Below the pieces are notes generated by a model, which was given only the letters and a program-made list of their open reading frames with translations, was not told the origin of the DNA and did no database searches. The position numbers and the translations under genes are program-made. Positions 17,372-24,383 of a stretch of DNA of 24,383 bases are shown here, piece by piece. The stretch spans positions 1-24,383 of the forward strand of contig DGIS01000019.1 in NCBI GenBank assembly GCA_002386525.1. The letters are read 5' to 3'. Position 1 is the stretch's first letter; each line of letters opens with the position of its first letter. This DNA is from Sphingobacterium sp. UBA4616. Lineage in GTDB: Bacteria; Bacteroidota; Bacteroidia; Sphingobacteriales; Sphingobacteriaceae.

Positions 17372-17409
17372 CAAACATAAAAAAATATTTCTACCAAATT
17401 TCAAAAATA
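17372..17409 (-). promoter_or_regulatory. Two candidate -7 elements for the oxygenase gene
   Basis: On the minus strand, TATGTTTG (17372-17379) and TATTTTTG (17402-17409) both match TAnnTTTG exactly. Neither has a TTG at the usual -33 spacing; TTTG ahead of the first is only 15 bases away. One or both could drive the oxygenase gene. Confidence 0.4.
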
Positions 17410-17624
17410 CCACCTATGCGTTATTTTACATAGAATGAATTATATCAAGCAATTTAATAGAAATATACTTAAAATCTCAATGACCTTCGTCATTTTATTA
17501 TATTTTAACACCTCCGATCCAGCTAAACATCAGTCCATAGCTCAATAGACCAACATAAGGAAGCTTGTGTTTACCGATCTTATGCCCCAAAAGCCCTTAG
17601 CTTGCCAAGCTCTCTACAGATAAC
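17410..17624. other. Rest of the intergenic region between oxygenase and hemD genes
   Basis: Apart from the possible relic at 17498-17590, this holds a short perfect hairpin (AATGAC-CTTC-GTCATT, 17479-17494) followed by a T-rich stretch on the plus strand, and an imperfect CTATG/CATAG repeat (17413-17432) upstream of the oxygenase promoter. No other gene is visible. Confidence 0.4.
17498..17590 (-). pseudogene. Possible relic or micro-ORF encoding one membrane segment
   Basis: Minus-strand frame of 30 codons from a TTG, reading LGHKIGKHKLP, then YVGLLSYGLMFSWIGGVKI, then stop. A basic stretch followed by a 15-residue hydrophobic segment and a lysine looks protein-like, unlike the AT-rich flanks. 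In-frame stop TAA lies just upstream (17597-17599). It could be the 3' end of a decayed membrane-protein gene, a tiny membrane peptide, or chance. I cannot name a family. Confidence 0.25.
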
Positions 17625-17651
17625 AAAAAAAAGGGTCTTAAGAACCCTTTT
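17625..17651 (-). terminator. Intrinsic terminator of hemD
   Basis: On the minus strand AAAAGGGT and ACCCTTTT form an 8-bp stem with a 7-base loop, and the 3' arm continues into a run of eight T. It begins 25 bases after the hemD stop. Confidence 0.9.
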
Positions 17652-17675
17652 CCGTATTTACCTTTTGCTAGGCTA

Positions 17676-18446
17676 TTATTTATTTACCTTTTTGATGTAT
17701 TCTTCAACAGCCATAGTCATACTAGGAGCTTTTGGCGTTGGAGCAGGAATATCTAAAATCAATCCATGATCTAAAAGTGCCTGTTGAGTAGAAGCGCCGA
17801 ACGCTGCAATCCTTGTATTATTCTGTTTAAAATCTGGGAAGTTATCATATAAAGACTGTACACTGGAAGGACTAAAGAACACGATAACATCGTAAAAAAC
17901 ATCCTTTAGGTCAGTCAAATCGCTTACAACAGTTCTAAAAAGCACAGCTGGTGTAAACTTATAGCCGTTTTGCTGTAACCAGTTCCTGGTCTCCTCATTC
18001 GCTACATCCGAACATGGAAATAGGAAATTCTCACTTTTGTGTTTTTTCAACACGTCTTCAAGGTCTTTCGCGGTCTGTTTACCAAAGAAAATCTTTCGTT
18101 TCCTATATTGAATATACTTTTGAAGATAAAGCGCAATGGTCTCCGAAATGCAGAAATACTTCATCTCTGCAGACACTTCAAATCGCATCTCTTCGCAAAC
18201 TCTAAAATAATGATCTACAGCATTTCTACTTGTAAATATTACGGCAGAATAATCTGCCAAATTCACTTTATCCCTACGCACATCTTTGGCAGGAACTCCC
18301 TCTACGTGTATAAAACCTCGAAAATCTAATTTTAACCCGTATTTCTTTGCTAAATCATAATAAGGGGACTTATCGTTTTCAGGTTTCGGTAAAGTTACCA
18401 GTACACTTTTTACCTTCTTTGCTCTTTCTACGTCTGAAGTTTGCAT
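17676..18446 (-). CDS. hemD: Uroporphyrinogen-III synthase (HemD)
   Basis: Cyclises hydroxymethylbilane to uroporphyrinogen III, with inversion of ring D, in haem and sirohaem synthesis. The 256-residue protein shows the two-lobed HemD pattern: SVLVTLPKPENDKSPYYDLAKKYGL at the start (given here as its leading SVLVTLPKPENDKSPY), ADYSAVIFTSRNAV in lobe 1, and FLFPCSDVANEETRNWL plus VIVFFSPSSVQSLYDNFP with IAAFGAST in lobe 2. HemD is a poorly conserved family, so these short motifs carry the call. It starts 10 bases after the stop of the DUF4271 gene on the same strand and ends at a strong terminator, so the two form an operon. No other haem genes lie in the window. Confidence 0.9.
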   Translation of the reverse strand: MQTSDVERAKKVKSVLVTLPKPENDKSPYYDLAKKYGLKLDFRGFIHVEGVPAKDVRRDKVNLADYSAVIFTSRNAVDHYFRVCEEMRFEVSAEMKYFCISETIALYLQKYIQYRKRKIFFGKQTAKDLEDVLKKHKSENFLFPCSDVANEETRNWLQQNGYKFTPAVLFRTVVSDLTDLKDVFYDVIVFFSPSSVQSLYDNFPDFKQNNTRIAAFGASTQQALLDHGLILDIPAPTPKAPSMTMAVEEYIKKVNK

Positions 18447-18456
18447 ATAACCACTT

Positions 18457-19431
18457 TTAGCTCAATAATCTTAATAGTATTAATATTGGTGCTATTTCTA
18501 GGCAACAAAGGTACAAAATTAAATAGGAAATTGAAAATTTATACATCGACATAATATGAGCCGCTGTCTTAAGAAATCGATAACAAAAAAGTAATGCCGC
18601 TCCAACAATGGCCAAGTGCAGTACAACACCTACCGATGTTAAGGGTACAAGACTCAATATTAATAGTACAGGAAGCATTAAAAAAAGTGTATTGAAATAA
18701 ATCAGATACAGCACTGTCACATATTCCTTTACCAACTTCCTAATTTCAAACACAAAGGATAGAAATCGAATAAATCCGATTTTTAACGAAAATAAGCCGC
18801 CAACCATGCCCACCGTCTTCATATAATTGGAGAACGTGATAAAATCAAATCTATCTAACTCATAGGCATAGAATAGACTCACAAATAAGCCCAATGCTCC
18901 TGAAAATAATATAAATAGAAAAATAAAGGGCCATGACGTCAAGATGGTGTCCTCTTTGCTCACCGATAGCAACACCCGATCATCCCAATACCCCTGAAAA
19001 ACCAATTTGATATCAGAAGGGAAAAATATCCGAATCATCCCAACACCAAAAATTAATGCAAGAACTGTGAAAAGTATCCAATTTTCCCGGTGAACTTTAA
19101 GTGTCCCATATTGTCTATCCAACTTGCTAGTTCGCAATTCTCCTTGAAAATATTGCTGCACATCGAAGCTATAAATATTATGAACCATTAACCCCTCCCT
19201 TTCCACTGTTACGATTCGATATTGATCCTGTAACGCTGGATTCAAGGATGCCAAAACTTCCTCATTAGGCGTTAAAAGCGAATCCTTTACAACATGTGTA
19301 CTATCAATCCCAATTGTGCTACCGTCTTGAACAACGTTTCGATAAGTACGCCCCTGCGCATTCAATTTCGTTATTGCGAATAAAAGAAATAGTACAAATA
19401 GAATATGATATTTGAAAATAGCTGCGTTCAT
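18457..19431 (-). CDS. DUF4271 multi-pass membrane protein
   Basis: Membrane protein of unknown function, matching the Bacteroidetes family DUF4271. An N-terminal signal or anchor (residues 8-25, ending in LNAQG) is followed by a roughly 90-residue extracytoplasmic region and then about seven hydrophobic helices: WILFTVLALIFGVGMI, WPFIFLFILFSGALGLFVSLFY, MVGGLFSLKIGFIRFLSFVF, VTVLYLIYFNTLFLMLPVLL, VVLHLAIVGAALLFCYRFL and a C-terminal ISYLILYLCCLEIAPILILL. It precedes hemD by 10 bases. The tight spacing suggests translational coupling and perhaps a role linked to tetrapyrrole metabolism or transport, which is inference only. A plausible promoter lies 75-108 bases upstream. Confidence 0.82.
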   Translation of the reverse strand: MNAAIFKYHILFVLFLLFAITKLNAQGRTYRNVVQDGSTIGIDSTHVVKDSLLTPNEEVLASLNPALQDQYRIVTVEREGLMVHNIYSFDVQQYFQGELRTSKLDRQYGTLKVHRENWILFTVLALIFGVGMIRIFFPSDIKLVFQGYWDDRVLLSVSKEDTILTSWPFIFLFILFSGALGLFVSLFYAYELDRFDFITFSNYMKTVGMVGGLFSLKIGFIRFLSFVFEIRKLVKEYVTVLYLIYFNTLFLMLPVLLILSLVPLTSVGVVLHLAIVGAALLFCYRFLKTAAHIMSMYKFSISYLILYLCCLEIAPILILLRLLS

Positions 19432-19505
19432 TAAAATGAATTGTCTTTTAACGGCAATGAAATATTCAAGAACCGTCTATAATCGAAACTCTTTAATTGT
19501 GGTCG

Positions 19506-19539
19506 TAAAGTTAGGATAAAAAGTTATATTGCATTCAAA
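19506..19539 (-). promoter_or_regulatory. Candidate promoter for the DUF4271-hemD operon
   Basis: On the minus strand, TTTG (19539-19536), 22 bases, then TAACTTTA (19513-19506), a 7-of-8 match to TAnnTTTG. The spacing is at the long end of the usual range. It lies in the 123-base divergent gap shared with tag, for which I see no clear promoter match. Confidence 0.45.
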
Positions 19540-19554
19540 AAATCTTCATAGAAC

Positions 19555-20139
19555 ATGCACAAAGAAATCACACGCTGCCAATGGTGCGGATCTGACGAAC
19601 AATATGTTGCCTATCACGATAACGAATGGGGCCGACAAGTCAAAGATGATAAAACCTTATTCGAGTTTTTAGTATTAGAATCAGTACAAGCGGGATTAAG
19701 CTGGATTACTATCCTACGTCGAAGAACGGCATACCAAGAAGCTTTTGCTAACTTTGATGTCGATCAGGTAGCAAACTACAATAATGAAAATGTACAACAG
19801 TTACTCGCCGACTCTGGGATCATAAAACATCGCAATAAAATTGAGTCAACCATCACAAATGCGAGGCTTTTCAAAAAAGTCCAGGCCGAACATGGCAGCT
19901 TTTACAACTATTTATACAGCTTCTTACCCGAACAGCAGCCCATCGTAAACCATTGGTCTAGTTTACAACACGTACCAGCTACTACTGATATTTCTGATAA
20001 AATCGCCAAGGATATGAAGAAAAAAGGTTTTAAGTTTTTTGGATCTACCATCTGCTATGCCTACATGCAGGCCGTTGGAATGGTAAATGATCATGTTGAA
20101 ACTTGCTCTTTTAAATATCCTGCAGATGCAGTATCATAA
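19555..20139 (+). CDS. tag: DNA-3-methyladenine glycosylase I (Tag)
   Basis: Excises N3-methyladenine from alkylated DNA to start base-excision repair. The 194 residues align along the E. coli Tag sequence: RCQWCGSDEQYVAYHDNEWG at the N-terminus holds the zinc ligands Cys8 and His21; LESVQAGLSWITIL holds Glu42 and Trp50, the counterparts of Glu38 and Trp46 of the base pocket; GIIKHRNKIESTITNAR is the HhH region; KKKGFKFFGSTICYAYMQA and GMVNDHVETC supply the last His and Cys of the zinc site. It stands alone, divergent from the DUF4271-hemD operon and convergent with hpt. No Ada-type or other regulatory gene is adjacent. Confidence 0.97.
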   Translation: MHKEITRCQWCGSDEQYVAYHDNEWGRQVKDDKTLFEFLVLESVQAGLSWITILRRRTAYQEAFANFDVDQVANYNNENVQQLLADSGIIKHRNKIESTITNARLFKKVQAEHGSFYNYLYSFLPEQQPIVNHWSSLQHVPATTDISDKIAKDMKKKGFKFFGSTICYAYMQAVGMVNDHVETCSFKYPADAVS

Positions 20140-20154
20140 ACACCAAAAAATACC

Positions 20155-20187
20155 AGTGCACTGCAATGTGAAATAGCGCAGTGCACT
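20155..20187 (-). terminator. Hairpin between convergent tag and hpt genes
   Basis: AGTGCACTGC (20155-20164) pairs perfectly with GCAGTGCACT (20178-20187) across a 13-base loop. On the minus strand the stem is followed within a few bases by TATTTTTT, so it probably terminates hpt transcripts. The plus-strand side is A-rich after the stem, a poor terminator for tag. A second small hairpin (CAAAGAA-AAC-TTCTTTG, 20194-20210) lies beside it. Confidence 0.65.
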
Positions 20188-20239
20188 AAAAATCAAAGAA
20201 AACTTCTTTGTTTCAAACTCTTAGAACATCCAGTTTTTT

Positions 20240-20779
20240 CTAACCAGGTATGTTTTTATAGATATCGGGCAGATTCCGGCCTAGCCCGTTAAAGTCCATG
20301 CCATACCCGACCACAAATTCTTTACTTATTTCAAACCCAACATAATTCAATTCCTCGAAATGATATTGCAGCGCGTCAGGTTTCACCAAAAGCGCACAGG
20401 CAATGACACTCGTTGGATTTAATTTTTTTACCGCATCCAACGTATGTTTGAGTGAATGCCCAGAGTCTACAATATCTTCCACGATTATCACATCACGCCC
20501 TTCCAGATCAATACCAAGCCCTAAAAGCTCGTTTAACTCAGATTGGCCTGTTCCGATGTACGATGCCAATTTAATAAATGACATCTCGCACGGAACTTCA
20601 ATTTGCTTGAGCAAGTCTGCCATAAACATAAAACATCCATTCAATACGCCTATAAAAATAGGCTGTTTATGCTCATAACGCAGACTTATATCGATACCCA
20701 TCAGGCGAACACGCTTCTGAATCTGCTCCTCTTCAATGAGAGGCTCAAATAACAATCCGTCAATTTCTATGTTTCTCAT
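20240..20779 (-). CDS. hpt: Hypoxanthine phosphoribosyltransferase
   Basis: Salvages hypoxanthine (and probably guanine) to IMP or GMP using PRPP, in the cytoplasm. Of 179 residues, the diagnostic parts are the PRPP-binding signature VIIVEDIVDSGHSL (Glu101, Asp102 at its centre), the LNGCFMFMADL loop, the flexible-loop region around SYIGTGQS, and the purine-binding end FVVGYGMDFNGLGRNLPDIY. The length is normal for bacterial Hpt. It starts 27 bases after the stop of the transglycosylase gene on the same strand, with no promoter or terminator visible between, so the two are probably cotranscribed although unrelated in function. Confidence 0.96.
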   Translation of the reverse strand: MRNIEIDGLLFEPLIEEEQIQKRVRLMGIDISLRYEHKQPIFIGVLNGCFMFMADLLKQIEVPCEMSFIKLASYIGTGQSELNELLGLGIDLEGRDVIIVEDIVDSGHSLKHTLDAVKKLNPTSVIACALLVKPDALQYHFEELNYVGFEISKEFVVGYGMDFNGLGRNLPDIYKNIPG

Positions 20780-20806
20780 GCTATTATTATTCTTTCATGA
20801 CACACA

Positions 20807-22981
20807 CTACTTTTGTGCATCCTTATCTTTTTCCTCTTTTTTACGCCCCAATATCTTGTCAAATAACGATCGCTTTGGCTTATCCTGCTCACCGGTTTCC
20901 TCGTCCTTCTTTTCCGTGAGATCCATTTTGTTTAATTTCTTTGGAACAGATACACTTTCGAGATTGTCGCCAGGAGGGCTGCTATCAAGACGATCGAACA
21001 ACAACGGATCTTCTCCCATATCGAATATATCGACAGAATCCACCACAGCCGGTCTTGCTGCACGCAGGTGTGGTTGCAGAACAACCTCATAAAACCCATA
21101 ATTTGAGGTTGTTGAATCCACGCTAATCTGTCCGGTTTTCGTCATAATATGACCGTAAGTATTAAAATACCGCAACATATTCCCTTTTAAGTGACCTGTC
21201 CAGTCAAAAAAGTTCAACCCTTTTTTAGGTCGTGGAACAATACTTGACAAAAATATACTCTCTCCAAGGCCTAATTGTGCTGGAGTTTTTCCAAAATAAT
21301 AGCGTGCAGCTTCGGTAATGCCATAGACATTATTTCCCCATTCGATCACATTGAGATAAACCTCGTACATGCGTTTTTTGCTCACTTGCTGAGAGCGCTC
21401 CATCAGCCATACCAACAGAATTTCCTCCAGCTTCCGTACAACCGTCTTATTGCGATTTAGAAAAACATTTTTCACCAGCTGCATCGATATCGTGCTGGCT
21501 CCACGCTTAAATCCTTTTTCTTTGATGTTTGTAACAATGGACAATTTAAAAGCCTTCTCTTCGAAGCCCTTGTGTTTAAAGAAAAATGGGTCCTCGGTAT
21601 TGATCAAGCTAATTTGCATATACCGGGAGATTTGATCGATAGGCGTAAAATTGCGATTCTGTGGGCCCACAACGATCTCCCGCATCGGCTTGCCATCTTC
21701 ATAAGCGGTATACGTGAAAGGAGTGTTTAACATTGCAATATTAGCCTCTCCCCATTTCACGACCTTTAAATCCTTATCGTCCATTTTAGAAGAGAAAAGG
21801 AGATTTTCAGGCTTCTTAAATTCAAGAGCAAAATTCAGGTCATATTGAATGTGCCCCTCCACCTGAATTCCTTCCAGACCTGGAAACAATCCAACTGGTA
21901 TAGCATCAAAAAAGTGTTGCGCTTCTATCTTATCCGTATGAATAGCCAAAAAGAGCTCTTTCTCGGGTTTGTGAATATATTTAACGTAGGGAGAAAACAC
22001 AAAATTTTTGACCTTTACCGTACTTTCTTTGCTTACTTCGAGAGAAGACGCTCCGATATTCAGAGCCCCCTGCATTTGGGCCTCAGGAAAGATCACATCT
22101 TTACTAGAAATACGCCTATGATTTACTTTTAAATTTTTAAATCCCCATTGCCCATGCAGTTCCAGCAATTCCTTATTTCTTCTGTGTGCCTTATCCAATC
22201 GGAAGGATATTTCATCAAAACTTACAGCAAGACCAAATTTGCGTTGCAATAGGGGAAGATTTACGCCCTTCTTATCAGAAAAAAGACGGAGGTCACATTC
22301 TTGATTATCCGAATCAATTGTTCCCGTTAGATTCCAGGCGGCCTCATGATCGTTTAACAAAAATTTAGTTTCCATATCACCGCCATCGATCACAGCAGAA
22401 GGAATGACAACACGTTGTGAAGTGCTGTCATCACGATAAGAAAGTTCAAGGCTCTTCAGATCGAGATCATTGGGAATCTTAAAAAACACATTTTTCAACA
22501 ATCGATCTGCCAAAGCTGCCAGATTCTGTTTCGGATTATCATTTTCTATTGTATCTTTCTTCTGCTTTTTAAACAGAAAATCGTAGTTACTAATTGAATC
22601 CTTTTTTATAAGAGAAACCGTACCGTGATCTAAAATAACCTGTCCCAACTTCACATCCCCGAATAATAAGGGCCATAATTTTACCGATACTGTCAGATCA
22701 TTAATTTGAGCCAATTGGTCTCTATTTTTAGGCAATAGTTGGATATTCTTAAACTGTACAGCATTAATTCCACGGAAAGCATAGTATTGGATCTTCAAAT
22801 CCAAATCATATTTTTCAAGCAACTTCGCTTTTGCTTTGTTGATTACCCCCATGAGCATCGCATCTCTTTTTTGATAAGCATACGCGCCAACTGCAAACGC
22901 CAAAACCAAAATAGCAGCTAAAGAGATATAAAGCCATCGCCATTTGCGGGACTTAAAAGATGTTATAAATCGATTGGACAT
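20807..22981 (-). CDS. GT51 peptidoglycan transglycosylase with AsmA-like N-terminal region
   Basis: Predicted to polymerise lipid II glycan strands on the periplasmic face. After a short cytoplasmic start and one helix (about 14-36), residues 40-440 resemble AsmA/DUF748-type lipid-associated proteins (LYDLDLKIQYYAF-like opening, FKNIQLLP, LILDHGTVSLIKKDSISNYDF-like repeats; my reading, needs a profile check). GT51 motifs follow: EDPFFFKHKGF with catalytic Glu463, RGASTISMQLVKN, RKLEEILLVWLMER, and KKRMYEVYLNVIEWGNNVYGI with the second acid, then YYFGKTPAQLGLGESIFL. There is no transpeptidase domain. The tail from about 680 is charged and probably disordered. I use the ATG at 22981 because the ATG at 23014 lies at the likely transcription start. 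hpt follows by 27 bases. Confidence 0.88.
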   Translation of the reverse strand: MSNRFITSFKSRKWRWLYISLAAILVLAFAVGAYAYQKRDAMLMGVINKAKAKLLEKYDLDLKIQYYAFRGINAVQFKNIQLLPKNRDQLAQINDLTVSVKLWPLLFGDVKLGQVILDHGTVSLIKKDSISNYDFLFKKQKKDTIENDNPKQNLAALADRLLKNVFFKIPNDLDLKSLELSYRDDSTSQRVVIPSAVIDGGDMETKFLLNDHEAAWNLTGTIDSDNQECDLRLFSDKKGVNLPLLQRKFGLAVSFDEISFRLDKAHRRNKELLELHGQWGFKNLKVNHRRISSKDVIFPEAQMQGALNIGASSLEVSKESTVKVKNFVFSPYVKYIHKPEKELFLAIHTDKIEAQHFFDAIPVGLFPGLEGIQVEGHIQYDLNFALEFKKPENLLFSSKMDDKDLKVVKWGEANIAMLNTPFTYTAYEDGKPMREIVVGPQNRNFTPIDQISRYMQISLINTEDPFFFKHKGFEEKAFKLSIVTNIKEKGFKRGASTISMQLVKNVFLNRNKTVVRKLEEILLVWLMERSQQVSKKRMYEVYLNVIEWGNNVYGITEAARYYFGKTPAQLGLGESIFLSSIVPRPKKGLNFFDWTGHLKGNMLRYFNTYGHIMTKTGQISVDSTTSNYGFYEVVLQPHLRAARPAVVDSVDIFDMGEDPLLFDRLDSSPPGDNLESVSVPKKLNKMDLTEKKDEETGEQDKPKRSLFDKILGRKKEEKDKDAQK

Positions 22982-23018
22982 AATTATTACTAAATGCAAA
23001 CTCGTGCATATCAACAGT

Positions 23019-23049
23019 CAAACTTAGATAAATTTGGCTGTATATACAA
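23019..23049 (-). promoter_or_regulatory. Promoter of the transglycosylase-hpt operon
   Basis: On the minus strand, TTG (23049-23047), 20 bases, then TAAGTTTG (23026-23019), an exact TAnnTTTG. It is the best complete -33/-7 pair in the window. Transcription should start near 23014, about 30 bases before the chosen ATG. Confidence 0.75.
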
Positions 23050-23238
23050 TTATAATTCACGGAAACGATGGTCGCTTTTATCCGTGACTTCAGTACGACA
23101 AATTTATTGACAAACGCATTAATTACATAAAAATGAAAATGTTCCAAGAAAGCGATCTTTCCTAAAAGCCAGCCCTATATCCAGTAACTTTAATCCCATT
23201 AAAAACAGAGAAATGACATGAAATTGATCCGCAATGAG

Positions 23239-23246
23239 TAGTTTTG
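23239..23246 (+). promoter_or_regulatory. Bacteroidetes -7 promoter element for mrp
   Basis: TAGTTTTG is an exact TAnnTTTG match 27 bases before the ATG. No TTG lies at the normal -33 distance. Its last four bases are also the first half of a palindrome, annotated separately. Confidence 0.55.
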
Positions 23247-23263
23247 TAATCCATGATTACAAA
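23243..23263 (+). promoter_or_regulatory. 21-bp palindrome over the mrp transcription start, possible operator
   Basis: TTTGTAATC, spacer CAT, GATTACAAA: two perfect 9-bp half sites, 3 bases apart. It begins within the -7 element and runs across the expected transcription start, where a bound repressor would block initiation. As RNA it could fold only partly, because its 5' arm lies upstream of the start. I do not recognise a named regulator site. Confidence 0.5.
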
Positions 23264-23273
23264 TGAACAATAG

Positions 23274-24338
23274 ATGGTTACCAAAGAACAAATATTAAAT
23301 GCATTATCCTATGTAGAAGAGCCTGATTTGAAAAAGGATCTTGTCACATTGAATATGATTCAAAATATCGGGATCGAAGGTGAAAAAATTTCTTTCGATG
23401 TCATTTTAACTACTCCCGCTTGTCCGCTTAAGGACCATATTGAACACGCGTGCCGAAACGCCATCGCTCATTTCATCGACAAAAATCTCGAAGTTCAGAT
23501 CAACATGACATCCAATGTGATCGGGAAACAAGGCGCACAGGTTTCAGGTATTAAAAACATCATCTTGGTCTCCTCAGGAAAAGGTGGAGTTGGAAAGTCA
23601 ACTGTTGCCGCCAATTTGGCGCTTGCTCTCCATGCTAAAGGAGCTAAAACAGGACTTTTAGACGCTGACATCTATGGACCATCACTTCCGATTATGTTTG
23701 GCCTAGAGGGTGCTAAACCCGGATCAGTAGAAATGCCTGATGGCCAGGTTAAAATTGAACCGCTTGAAAAATTTGGACTAAAATTACTTTCAATCGGATT
23801 CTTCACCGACCCAAACCAGCCTATCCCATGGCGTGGCCCAATGACCACCTCTGCAATCAAGCAACTCTTTAATGATGCACACTGGGGTGAACTCGATTAT
23901 CTAGTGGTTGATATGCCGCCAGGTACAGGCGACATCCATATTACCGTATCACAAACTTTCCCGATTGCGGGCGCAGTGATCGTCACTACTCCGCAGCAAG
24001 TTGCCCTAGCTGACGCTGTCAAAGGTATAGGTATGTTTTTAATGGATAGTATCAATATTCCGTTACTGGGCGTGGTGGAGAATATGGCTTATTTTACACC
24101 AGCGGAGCTTCCTGATAATAGATATTATATTTTTGGAAAAGACGGCGGAAAAAGGTTAGCTGAAGAATATAAAGTACCTTTCCTTGGCGAGATACCACTA
24201 TTAAAGGGTATTTCTGATGCTGGAGATAATGGATTCCCCATTGCGATAGACAACGAAGATCCTGTAACAAAATCATTTCTGACGATTGCAGAAAAAGTTG
24301 CTCAGCAGCTTTCCATCATTCATAGTCAGTTAAAATAG
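23274..24338 (+). CDS. Mrp/ApbC-family Fe-S cluster carrier ATPase
   Basis: Cytoplasmic P-loop ATPase (Mrp/NBP35/ApbC) implicated in Fe-S cluster transfer to apoproteins. Domains: an N-terminal MIP18/DUF59 domain (residues 4-75, with the conserved cysteine in TTPACPLKDHI, Cys50), then the ATPase with deviant Walker A GKGGVGKST (102-110), LLDADIYGPS, WGELDYLVVDMPPGTGD and VVTTPQQVALADAVKG. The CxxC that binds the cluster in ApbC should lie after VENM; here that loop reads AYFTPAELPDNRYYIFG, with no cysteine. I believe this variant is common in Bacteroidetes. The 354-residue length is normal. The gene is complete and ends 45 bases before the window edge, so a downstream partner such as a NifU-like gene cannot be seen. 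Confidence 0.94.
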   Translation: MVTKEQILNALSYVEEPDLKKDLVTLNMIQNIGIEGEKISFDVILTTPACPLKDHIEHACRNAIAHFIDKNLEVQINMTSNVIGKQGAQVSGIKNIILVSSGKGGVGKSTVAANLALALHAKGAKTGLLDADIYGPSLPIMFGLEGAKPGSVEMPDGQVKIEPLEKFGLKLLSIGFFTDPNQPIPWRGPMTTSAIKQLFNDAHWGELDYLVVDMPPGTGDIHITVSQTFPIAGAVIVTTPQQVALADAVKGIGMFLMDSINIPLLGVVENMAYFTPAELPDNRYYIFGKDGGKRLAEEYKVPFLGEIPLLKGISDAGDNGFPIAIDNEDPVTKSFLTIAEKVAQQLSIIHSQLK

Positions 24339-24383
24339 CTATTCAAAAGGCAGTGCTGCTGCTGTTAATCATACAAAAGGCTT

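Larger units (their letters stand above)
22982..23273. other. Divergent promoter region, transglycosylase and mrp
   Basis: Two good promoter elements point outward from this 292-base gap. Between them lie a TCACGGA-N17-TCCGTGA inverted repeat (23057-23087) just upstream of the transglycosylase -33 box, and AT-rich DNA without a recognisable gene. A 64-codon minus-strand frame (22953-23147) overlaps the promoter and the real gene start and is rejected. Confidence 0.6.

Noticed and set aside
22953..23147. 64-codon minus-strand frame overlapping the transglycosylase start
   Set aside because: It runs through the -33/-7 promoter and into the real gene in another frame; no sign of coding.
1..24383. 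Search for tRNA, rRNA, CRISPR arrays, insertion sequences and attachment sites
   Set aside because: No cloverleaf-like, spaced-repeat, transposase or terminal-inverted-repeat pattern was seen by eye; a tRNAscan, CRISPR finder and IS search would be needed to exclude weak cases.

Overview
The window is an ordinary stretch of chromosome from a member of the Bacteroidetes, most likely Sphingobacterium or a close relative in Sphingobacteriaceae. The reasons are AT-rich DNA; no purine-rich Shine-Dalgarno sites before the starts; several promoters carrying the Bacteroidetes -7 element TAnnTTTG; and lineage-typical genes (a DUF2723 membrane glycosyltransferase, DUF4271 beside hemD, a CxxC-less Mrp, an Ala/Lys/Glu-tailed S16 and a RecB/AddB-type pair). 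I see no phage, plasmid, transposase, CRISPR, tRNA or rRNA. All 15 confident genes are intact.

Layout: (1) 172-2943, plus strand: glnS with a strong terminator, then an OmpW-type outer-membrane barrel. (2) 3088-9780, minus strand: a DUF2723 GT-C transferase; metF behind a SAM-I (S-box) riboswitch; an unrecognised lipoprotein with a forced TTG start; rimM; and rpsP. A terminator separates rpsP from rimM. (3) 10146-16386, plus strand: a two-gene addA/addB operon encoding a recombinational-repair helicase-nuclease, closed by a 22-bp terminator stem. (4) 16479-19431, minus strand: a cupin/JmjC 2-oxoglutarate oxygenase (GTG start), then the DUF4271-hemD pair. (5) 19555-20139, plus strand: tag. (6) 20240-22981, minus strand: a predicted AsmA-like/GT51 peptidoglycan transglycosylase followed by hpt. 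(7) 23274-24338, plus strand: an Mrp/ApbC-type Fe-S carrier ATPase with a 21-bp palindrome over its promoter.

The genes are housekeeping: translation (GlnRS, S16, RimM), one-carbon and methionine metabolism (MetF under SAM control), haem synthesis (HemD), DNA repair (AddAB, Tag), purine salvage (Hpt), envelope building (OmpW, GT51, DUF2723) and Fe-S assembly (Mrp).

I found no clearly undescribed multi-gene system. The points most worth a second look are the metF riboswitch and its unusual expression platform, the palindrome over the mrp promoter, the loss of the Fe-S cysteines in AddB, the AsmA-like/GT51 architecture, the basic-tailed JmjC protein, and two intergenic stretches that may be gene relics or structured RNA.
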